The notes below the pieces were generated by a model. That model was not told the origin of the DNA. It worked only from the letters and a program-made list of their open reading frames with translations, and made no database searches. Made by a program: the position numbers and the translations under genes. From Paractinoplanes aksuensis (GTDB lineage: Bacteria > Actinomycetota > Actinomycetes > Mycobacteriales > Micromonosporaceae), in contig NZ_JAMYJR010000013.1 of assembly GCF_024137025.1 (NCBI RefSeq), forward strand, positions 186,001 to 250,000: 64,000 bases of DNA, read 5' to 3'. Shown in pieces: positions 55,101 to 61,177 of this stretch. Numbering within the stretch: position 1 is the first letter of the stretch; each line of letters begins with the position of its first letter.

Positions 55101-56045
55101 GCGTTCCTGGCCGACGACACGATGGTCGCCACCTACGAGCTGAACCACGGCTGGCTCCGGGTCGGGCCCGCCCGCATCGGCAAGCAGGCCTTCCTCGGCA
55201 ATTCGGGCATGGCGGCGCCCGGCCGTTCCGTGCCCAAGCGGGGCCTGGTCGGCGTGCTGTCGTCGGCGCCGCGCAAGGCCAAGAAGGGCTCGTCCTGGCT
55301 GGGCTCGCCGCCCCTGCCGCTGCGCCGCACGGTCGAGGCGGGCGACGCCGGTCTCACGTACGACCCGCCGCTGCGGCTGAAGCTGGCCCGCACCGCGATC
55401 GAACTGTGCCGCATCGTCCCCGTCATGATCGCGGGCGCGCTGGCCGTGCTGGTGCTGGCCGCGCTCGGATTGATCTGGCAGACCACGGCCCTGTGGGTGG
55501 CCGCCCTGGCCGCCGGTCCGGTGCTGTTCGCCGCCGTGCTCGCCGGCGCGCTCGTCGCCACCGCGGCCAAGTGGCTGCTGGTGGGCCGGTTCAAGGTCAC
55601 CGAGCACGCGCTGTGGACGTCGTTCGTCTGGCGCAACGAGCTGGCCGACACGTTCGTCGAGGTGCTGGCCGCGCCCTGGCTGTTCCGCTTCGCCACCGGC
55701 ACGCCCCTGCTCAACGTGTGGCTGCGGACCCTGGGTGCGAAGATCGGACGCGGCGCGTGGCTGGAGACCTTCTGGCTGCCCGAGTACGACCTGGTGCGGC
55801 TCGGACCCGGCGCCACCGTCAACCGGGGGTGCGTGGTGCAGACCCACCTGTTCCATGATCGGATCATGGCCATGGACGAGGTGACTCTGGGCGCGGGCGC
55901 CACGCTCGGCCCGCACGGGATCGTGCTGCCCGGCGCCGGCATCGGCGCGCGTACCACCGTGGGCCCCGGCTCGCTGGTGACGCGCGGCGACGCGGTGCCG
56001 CCGGACAGCCGCTGGCTGGGGAACCCGATCGCGAACTGGTTATGA
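52179..56045 (+). CDS. Pls/PosA-family non-ribosomal peptide synthetase (poly-amino-acid synthetase type)
   Basis: The 1288-residue protein begins with an adenylation domain (A3 FTSGSTGTPKGVAVTH near 167, A4 FDASCEEMW, A5 NTYGPTEATV, A7 YRSGDIV, A8 GRGDEQVKLGGRRIELGEVD, A10 RTSGKVDRAALP) and a thiolation domain (FFSNGGSSLNAAQL, phosphopantetheine Ser549). It has no condensation or thioesterase domain. Three pairs of membrane helices follow, each pair trailed by a soluble domain with hexapeptide-like turns (VRIGAGARVGGRSTLMPGAR; LLGAKIGRNTEL; LGAGATLGPHGIVLPGAGIG). This is the plan of epsilon-poly-L-lysine synthetase Pls, which makes isopeptide homopolymers by iterating inside its three tandem domains. 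Residues I read as the specificity code are D-A-E-S-I-G-T-V; the acidic third position suits a basic amino acid. GTG start with AAAGGG upstream. Confidence 0.9.
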   Translation: MTVTTDLQLIDLPGFDVAPEAPALFRSWSAPLRRTLVDIFDATVQAHPGGRAIDAGGTALTYRELADEVEKLRVTLSGHGLGVGDRIGIRVSSGTTDLYLAILGTLAVGAAYVPVDADDPEERAELVFAEAGVAAVLGDGLSVSMRRTPEGGAGRPGPNDDAWIIFTSGSTGTPKGVAVTHAAAAAFVDAEAQLFLADDDAEPIGSHDRVLAGLSVAFDASCEEMWLAWRHGACLVPAARSLVRSGVDLGPWLAEQRITVVSTVPTLAALWPVEALEDVRLLIFGGEACPPELAERLAVEGREVWNTYGPTEATVVACAARMTGEGPVRIGLPLAGWELAVVGPAGEPVAMGETGELVIGGVGLARYLDAAKDAEKFAPLPSLGWDRAYRSGDIVRAEPEGLLFLGRGDEQVKLGGRRIELGEVDAALQALPGVAGAAAAIKRTAAGNQLLVGYVVPREGFDAASAAERIREQLPAALVPLLAEVAELPTRTSGKVDRAALPWPLATAGGDDAAELTATQAWLADGWEQILGVRPSAPGADFFSNGGSSLNAAQLVAWIRRAHPQVAVADVYQHPRLSQMAAALDALVATETVRREIRPTPRRAGLFQALLMAPMLALVGLRWLTVLAAPANLVPWAPHTSWWWIAASGVLLFSPPGRIAVAAGGARLLLRGVGKGDYPRGGSVHVRLWAAERLADLTGATGVAGASWMITYARALGAQIGPDVDLHSAPPVTGLLKLGRGAAVEPEVDLSGYWVDGDVVRVGKVRIGAGARVGGRSTLMPGARVGKGAQIDAGSTVTGAVPAGKRWAGSPAAPAAAKNSADWPTARPPRRSRLWVAAYSLTAQALGLLPVVAALPTLALLGWVLADGGDLSAALLMAPAAAVAWFLSYALLVLVAVRVLGLGLKAGYHPVRGRVAWQVWTTERLMGMARIALFPIYASLFTPVWLRLLGAKIGRNTELSTVLALPKMTTVEDGAFLADDTMVATYELNHGWLRVGPARIGKQAFLGNSGMAAPGRSVPKRGLVGVLSSAPRKAKKGSSWLGSPPLPLRRTVEAGDAGLTYDPPLRLKLARTAIELCRIVPVMIAGALAVLVLAALGLIWQTTALWVAALAAGPVLFAAVLAGALVATAAKWLLVGRFKVTEHALWTSFVWRNELADTFVEVLAAPWLFRFATGTPLLNVWLRTLGAKIGRGAWLETFWLPEYDLVRLGPGATVNRGCVVQTHLFHDRIMAMDEVTLGAGATLGPHGIVLPGAGIGARTTVGPGSLVTRGDAVPPDSRWLGNPIANWL

Positions 56046-57367
56046 CCCCACCGGGCGTCGACTTCTCGTCCGACTCGTACCTCCCCGGGCACGGCAACGG
56101 CGGGTACCGCGTGCTGCGGTACGACCTCGACCTCGACTACCGCGTCGTCTCCAACCGGCTCGCCGGCAAGGCGACGATCACCGCCCAGACCGTGCAGGGC
56201 CTGTCCCGGTTCAGCCTCGACCTCGGCCAGTTCCGGATCCAGGACGTGCGCGTCGACGGCCGCCGCGCCACCTGGACCCATCGGGCCGGCAAGCTGCGCG
56301 TCAAACCGGAGAAGCCGATCGGCTACGGGGCGACGTTCAAGGTCGAGGTCCGGTACGCGGGCACGCCGGTGCCCATCTCGGGCCGCTGGGGCGACATCGG
56401 CTGGGACGAACTGACCGACGGCGTGCTCGTGGCCAGCCAGCCGATCGGGGCGCCGTCGTGGTTCCCGTGCAACGACCGCCCCGACGACAAGGCCACGTTC
56501 CTGGTCACGCTGACCGCGGCCACCCCGTACACGGTGGTGGTGACGGGCGACCTCGTCTCCAAGCGGCGCGGCGCCGGCACCACCACGTGGGTCTACGAGC
56601 GCAACGAGCCGACCGCGCCCTACCTGATGAGCGTGCAGATCGGCCGGTACGAACTGATCGACCTCGCGCCCGGAGCCGGCGTTCCGCAGAGGGCCGCCGT
56701 TCCACCCCGATTGCGTACGGTGTTCCGGCACGACTTCGGCCGCCACGGCGAGATCATGGCGGCCCTGGAACGCCTGTTCGGCCCGTACCCCTTCCGCGAG
56801 TACGTCGTGGTGGTGGCCGACGACGACCTCGACGACCCGGTCGAGGCGCAGGGCATGGCCGTCTTCGGCCGCAACCACCTGGACGGCCGCCGCACCCACG
56901 AACGGCTGGTCGCCCACGAGCTGGCCCACCAGTGGTTCGGCAACAGCCTGACGGTGGCCGACTGGCGCCACATCTGGCTCAACGAGGGCTTCGCGACGTA
57001 CGCCGAGTGGCTGTGGTCGAGCGTCTCGGGCGGCCCGTCGGCCGAGATCCACGCCGCCCGCTGGCACATCTGGCTGCTGTCCCACCCGGCCACCGTCAGC
57101 ATCGCCGACCCCGGCGTGGACCGGATGTTCGACCCGCTGGTCTACAAGCGCGGTGCCCTGACCCTGCACGCCCTGCGCACCACGATCGGCGACCCGGCGT
57201 TCTTCGCGATGCTGCGCTCCTGGGTGGCCGAACACCAGCACCGCACGGTCACCACCGACCAGTTCCGCCGGCACGCCCAACGCTTCTCGGCCACCCCCCT
57301 CGACGACTTCTTCACGGCCTGGCTCGACCGCCCGGCCCTGCCCCCACTCCCGCGCCCCGCGGGCTGA
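56042..57367 (+). CDS. M1-family zinc metallopeptidase
   Basis: The 441-residue protein has the zinc site HELAHQWFGN (His292, Glu293, His296) and NEGF (Glu315) and, in place of the usual GAMEN exopeptidase motif, EAQGMAVFG. It is about half the length of typical M1 aminopeptidases and lacks the long C-terminal helical domain. No signal peptide is seen. Its ATG overlaps the stop of the Pls-type gene by four bases, so the peptidase and the synthetase are made together. M1 enzymes include the known epsilon-poly-lysine-degrading peptidases, so it may release, trim or inactivate the polymer; that role is inferred. Confidence 0.92.
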   Translation: MTPPGVDFSSDSYLPGHGNGGYRVLRYDLDLDYRVVSNRLAGKATITAQTVQGLSRFSLDLGQFRIQDVRVDGRRATWTHRAGKLRVKPEKPIGYGATFKVEVRYAGTPVPISGRWGDIGWDELTDGVLVASQPIGAPSWFPCNDRPDDKATFLVTLTAATPYTVVVTGDLVSKRRGAGTTTWVYERNEPTAPYLMSVQIGRYELIDLAPGAGVPQRAAVPPRLRTVFRHDFGRHGEIMAALERLFGPYPFREYVVVVADDDLDDPVEAQGMAVFGRNHLDGRRTHERLVAHELAHQWFGNSLTVADWRHIWLNEGFATYAEWLWSSVSGGPSAEIHAARWHIWLLSHPATVSIADPGVDRMFDPLVYKRGALTLHALRTTIGDPAFFAMLRSWVAEHQHRTVTTDQFRRHAQRFSATPLDDFFTAWLDRPALPPLPRPAG

Positions 57368-57409
57368 CCCGTGCTGCGGTCTTGTGCCGAGCCGTGGAAG
57401 ATGGGTCCG

Positions 57410-58576
57410 ATGCTTGCTTCGATGGAGGCCGTGCGGCGGCTCATGGATCTGCGGCACCGGGGGCGGGCCGAGGACCTGCCGGCGGTGCTGGCGGCGGCGG
57501 CGCCCCTGCTCGAGGCGGAGTCGGCGACTGTGCTGCTGGTTGATTACGCGCAAGAGGCGCTGCACCCGCTGCGGGGTACCGTGCCCGATCGGGTGAATGC
57601 GGCGCCGGTCGACGGCACAGCGGCGGGGCTGGCCTTCACCACGGCCCGGCAGCAGTGGGAGGACGGGACTCTCTGGTTGCCGCTGCTGCACGGGGCGGAG
57701 CGGCTCGGCGTACTGGAATTTCGGGTCAAGGCCTATCCGCCGGAGTCGGCCCGGCACGACCTCGAGGTGATCGCGGCCCTGGTGGCGGAGCTGATCGCCA
57801 GCCGGCGGTTCTACGGGGACGCGGTCGAGCACACCCGGCGGCGGCTGCCGATGCAGCTGGCGGCCGAGATCATCTGGAACCAGCTGCCGCCGCTGACCTT
57901 TGCCGTGGACGGGACCATGGTCACGGCCGTGCTCGAGCCCTGTTACGACGTCGGGGGCGATGCGTTCGACTACGCCGCCAACGGGGACATTTTGCACGTC
58001 GCGCTCTTCGACACCGTCGGGCACGGGATCAGTGCCAGCGCGCTGACCACGTTGACGTTGAACACGTACCGTAATGCGCGCCGGTCGGGGCTCACGCTGG
58101 CCGACACGTACCGGTCGATCGACAAGTGGATCCGGGCGCAGTACCCGGGCGCGTTCGTCACCGCCCTGCTGGCCGAGCTCGACATGGCCACCGGGGCGTA
58201 CCGGCGGATCAGTGCCGGCCATCCGGCCGAGCTGTTCCTGCGGGGTGGGCGGGCCCTGCCCTCGTTCCCGACGCCGAACGCGTTGCCGCTCGGGCTGGGC
58301 GCGATGATCGACCGGGCCCCGGCCGTGGTCGAGCAGCAGCTCGAGCCGGGGGACACGCTGGTGCTCTACACCGATGGCATCACCGAGGCCCGGGACGCGT
58401 CGGGGGCGCTGTTCGGGGCCGACCGGCTCAGCGAGTTCCTGCTGGGCGCGATGCGCGACGGCGCTCCGGCCCCCGAGACGATGCGCCGCTTGATCCAGAC
58501 CATCATTTCGTACGAGGCCGGCGAGCTCCGCGACGATGCCACGGCAGCCATGCTGCAATGGCGACGCCATCCGTAG
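57410..58576 (+). CDS. GAF-like / PP2C (SpoIIE) serine phosphatase
   Basis: The protein of about 388 residues has an N-terminal GAF-like domain (LEAESATVLLVDYAQEALHP; LPLLHGAERLGVLEF) and a SpoIIE-type PP2C domain (CYDVGGDAFDYAANGDILHV, ALFDTVGHGISASALTTLTL, TGAYRRISAGHPAELFLRGG, LVLYTDGITEARDASGALFG). These phosphatases act on anti-sigma-antagonist proteins. The frame is open from 57371; ATG 57410 has GGAAG nine bases upstream, and ATG 57401 is an alternative. It lies 43 bases after the peptidase on the same strand. Confidence 0.9.
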   Translation: MLASMEAVRRLMDLRHRGRAEDLPAVLAAAAPLLEAESATVLLVDYAQEALHPLRGTVPDRVNAAPVDGTAAGLAFTTARQQWEDGTLWLPLLHGAERLGVLEFRVKAYPPESARHDLEVIAALVAELIASRRFYGDAVEHTRRRLPMQLAAEIIWNQLPPLTFAVDGTMVTAVLEPCYDVGGDAFDYAANGDILHVALFDTVGHGISASALTTLTLNTYRNARRSGLTLADTYRSIDKWIRAQYPGAFVTALLAELDMATGAYRRISAGHPAELFLRGGRALPSFPTPNALPLGLGAMIDRAPAVVEQQLEPGDTLVLYTDGITEARDASGALFGADRLSEFLLGAMRDGAPAPETMRRLIQTIISYEAGELRDDATAAMLQWRRHP

Positions 58577-58585
58577 AGTTGGGCC

Positions 58586-59719
58586 ATGGGTATCGACTTC
58601 GCCCCATCGGAAAGATCGCGCCTAGGGGTCGAGTGGGAGATCGCCTGCGTCGACCGGCGCAGCGGTGAGCTCAGTCCGGCGGCGCCGCACCTGCTGCCCC
58701 GGCTCGGCGGCGCGGCGTCGTTCCCGCACGTGACCAACGAACTGCTCACCAACACGGTCGAGGTGGTGAGCGCGCCGCAGTTCCGGGTGCGGGACGCCGT
58801 GGCCGACCTGACCCGGCTCGTCGGCCGGGTGAGCGAGCTGGCCGAGCCGATGGGGGTCGACCTCATCTCGTCCGGCACGCACCCGTTCAGCCAGTGGTTC
58901 CAGCAAGAGGTGACGCCGGGCAAGCCCCGCTACGACACCCTGATCGACCGCACCCGCTGGTGGGGGCGGCAGATGATGATCTGGGGCGTGCACGTCCACG
59001 TGGCCGTCGAGGACAGGCGCAAGGTGCTGCCGATCATCGACGGGCTGTTGACCTACCTGCCGCACTTCCAGGCGCTGAGCGCGTCGAGCCCGTTCTGGGC
59101 CGGCGAGAACACCGGGTACGCCTCGAACCGGGCGCTCATGTTCCAGCAGCTGCCCACGGCCGGGTTGCCCCCGCAGTTCACCGAATGGCAGCAGTACGAG
59201 GACCTGGTCGCCGACCTGCAGCACACCGGCGTGATCGAGGAGTTGAACGAGCTGCGCTGGGACATCCGGCCGTCGCCCCGGTGGGGCACGATCGAGGTGC
59301 GTACGTTCGACGGCATCTCCACGGCGGGCGAGATCGCCGCCATCGCCGCGCTGACCCAGTGCCTGGTCGAACATTTCTCGCGCGAACTCGACGCCGGCCG
59401 CGAGGTGCCACGCATGCAACCGTGGTTCGTCCGCGAGAACAAGTGGCGGGCGGCCCGCTACGGCATGGAAGCCATCATCATCCAGAACGCTTCGGGCGAC
59501 GAGCTGCTGGTCACCAAAGACCTGGAGGAGCTGTTGCCCGCGCTGGCCCCGGTGGCCGAAGCCCTGGACTGCGTGGCCGAACTCGACAAGGTGCACGCCA
59601 TCATCGACGGCGGCGCCAGCTATCAGCGCCAGCTCCGCGTGGCCGCCGCCAACAACGGCAGCCTCAAGGCCGTCGTCTCCTCCCTCGTCCGTGAACTCCG
59701 CGAGGGCCGCCCGGACTGA
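58586..59719 (+). CDS. YbdK-type carboxylate-amine ligase (glutamate-cysteine ligase family 2)
   Basis: The 377-residue protein has GCS2 features: the start SRLGVEWEIACVDRRSGELS, VTNELLTNTVEVVSAPQFRV, WWGRQMMIWGVHVHVAVEDR, DIRPSPRWGTIEVRTFDG and RENKWRAARYGMEA. YbdK proteins have weak glutamate-cysteine ligase activity, and their natural substrates are often unknown. The gene starts nine bases after the PP2C gene, so it is probably in the same transcript as the Pls cluster. A substrate that is itself an amine, for example a polymer end, is conceivable. Confidence 0.9.
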   Translation: MGIDFAPSERSRLGVEWEIACVDRRSGELSPAAPHLLPRLGGAASFPHVTNELLTNTVEVVSAPQFRVRDAVADLTRLVGRVSELAEPMGVDLISSGTHPFSQWFQQEVTPGKPRYDTLIDRTRWWGRQMMIWGVHVHVAVEDRRKVLPIIDGLLTYLPHFQALSASSPFWAGENTGYASNRALMFQQLPTAGLPPQFTEWQQYEDLVADLQHTGVIEELNELRWDIRPSPRWGTIEVRTFDGISTAGEIAAIAALTQCLVEHFSRELDAGREVPRMQPWFVRENKWRAARYGMEAIIIQNASGDELLVTKDLEELLPALAPVAEALDCVAELDKVHAIIDGGASYQRQLRVAAANNGSLKAVVSSLVRELREGRPD

Positions 59720-59884
59720 CGGCCGGCGACCGGCGCGCAGCATGCGCGAATGTCGGTCGTGTAAGGAGTGTCCGGGTCTGTCCATCGTGACCGGATGTCT
59801 GGAAGAGTGGACGGTCGCGGTGATACGTGTCGATGTGCTGGTCGTTGCGCGCAGTGGTCTGCGTCGATGTGCGGCAGGTGGAAA

Positions 59885-59898
59885 TGGGAACGCTCCCA
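59885..59898 (+). promoter_or_regulatory. CebR-like box TGGGAACGCTCCCA
   Basis: This differs by one base from the Streptomyces CebR operator TGGGAGCGCTCCCA, a LacI-family site that responds to cello-oligosaccharides. It lies 230 bp upstream of the laccase gene. No cebR-like gene is in the window. Confidence 0.55.
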
Positions 59899-59933
59899 TG
59901 GGGACTTTTGACTGAGACTCCTTTACTTCCATC

Positions 59934-59959
59934 GATGTGAGTCATAAGTTGCTCACATC
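59934..59959. promoter_or_regulatory. Inverted repeat GATGTGAG-N10-CTCACATC
   Basis: Perfect eight-base arms lie in an AT-rich stretch (59900-59995) that probably holds the promoter of the laccase operon. The rest of the 408-base gap (59720-60127) shows no coding sense. Confidence 0.5.
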
Positions 59960-60127
59960 AGACCGAAGTTTTGATTTTCCCGAGAAAAGTCCGTAACACG
60001 CGCTCGGCGGCCATGGCGGCGACCGGCCGGGCGTGGGCAGCGCCGTGCCCGAGAATCGCGGACGCCTGCATGCCCACCTCTCGACAGCAACACGTTCCGG
60101 CCCGGCCGGTGACGTTGGAGGACGCGT

Positions 60128-61177
60128 ATGACAGACAACGTTGTCAACCGAGACGGAGAGGGTCGAGACAACCATCTCCGCCGCCGCTCCCTGCTCGCCG
60201 CGGCCGGGGTTCTCGGCCTGACCGGCGGCGCGGTCGCGGTGACCCGGGGAGAGCCGGCCACCGCCAAGGCCGCGGCCGGCGTGACCAAGAAGATCACCAT
60301 CTATGCCGAGAACCTGCCGGGCGGGCTCATCGGGTACGGCCTGACCCGGGGCGGTGCGACCGTGCCGGGGCCGGTGCTCGAGATGTACGAGGGTGACACG
60401 CTCGAGATCACCCTGGTCAACACGACCACCCAGCGGCTCTCCATCCACCCGCACGGGGTCGACTACGACGTCAACTCGGACGGTTCGCCGTTCAACGACT
60501 CGTTCAACGATCCGGGCGAGACCCGCACCTACATCTGGCGTTCGCACGAGATGACCACTGTGGCCGGTCGCCGGTTCATGCCCGGCAGCGCCGGCTACTG
60601 GCACTACCACGACCACGCGCTGGGCACCGACCACGGCACCGGCGGCCTGGCCAAGGGGCTGTACGGCGCGCTGATCGTGCGGCGGCGCGGCGACATCCTG
60701 CCCGACAAGCAGATCACGGTCGTGTTCAACGACATGCTGATCAACAACAAGACCGCGCCCAACACGCCGATGTTCGAGGCCAACCTGGGCGAGCGGGTGG
60801 AGTGGATCGCGATCGGGCACGGCAGCCTGTTCCACACGTTCCACCTGCACGCGCACCGCTGGGCCGACAACCGCACGGGCATGCTCGAGGGCCCGGCGGA
60901 CCCCAGCCAGGTGATCGACAACAAGGACCTGAACCCGGGCAGCGCGTTCGGTTTCCAGGTGCTCGCCGGCGAAGCGGTCGGCCCGGGCGCGTGGATGTAC
61001 CACTGCCACGTCCAGTCGCACTCGGACACCGGCATGGCCGGTGTTTTCCTCGTCCGCAATGCCGACGGTTCCATGCCGCCCGGCGCGCAGGAGGCGATCG
61101 ACCGGTTCCAAGGCCACCAACACAAGGCCGCGACAGCAACGGCACCCACGCACGAACACGGAGGGACTGGCTCATGA
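60128..61177 (+). CDS. Two-domain small laccase (multicopper oxidase), Tat-exported
   Basis: The 349-residue protein has a twin-arginine signal (LRRRSLLAAAGVLGL) and two cupredoxin domains. All four copper motifs are present: HPHG (His107, His109), HYHDHA (His159, His161, His163), HTFHLHAH (His236, His239, His241, His243) and HCHVQSHSDTGM (His292, Cys293, His294, His298, Met303). Small two-domain laccases form trimers and oxidise phenols, reducing O2 to water. GGAGG lies six bases before the ATG. A palindrome lies inside the first codons. The stop overlaps the ATG of the dehydrogenase gene. Confidence 0.93.
   Translation: MTDNVVNRDGEGRDNHLRRRSLLAAAGVLGLTGGAVAVTRGEPATAKAAAGVTKKITIYAENLPGGLIGYGLTRGGATVPGPVLEMYEGDTLEITLVNTTTQRLSIHPHGVDYDVNSDGSPFNDSFNDPGETRTYIWRSHEMTTVAGRRFMPGSAGYWHYHDHALGTDHGTGGLAKGLYGALIVRRRGDILPDKQITVVFNDMLINNKTAPNTPMFEANLGERVEWIAIGHGSLFHTFHLHAHRWADNRTGMLEGPADPSQVIDNKDLNPGSAFGFQVLAGEAVGPGAWMYHCHVQSHSDTGMAGVFLVRNADGSMPPGAQEAIDRFQGHQHKAATATAPTHEHGGTGS
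60134..60145 (+). promoter_or_regulatory. Palindrome GACAACGTTGTC inside the laccase start
   Basis: This 12-bp perfect palindrome is the core of the operator-like sites at 27035 and 48502. It covers codons 3-6 of the laccase gene. It could be a downstream repressor site, or a coincidence imposed by the encoded residues. Confidence 0.4.

Noticed and set aside
55133..58570. 1145-residue minus-strand frame
   Set aside because: Runs antisense to the synthetase, peptidase and phosphatase genes and has no recognisable domain.
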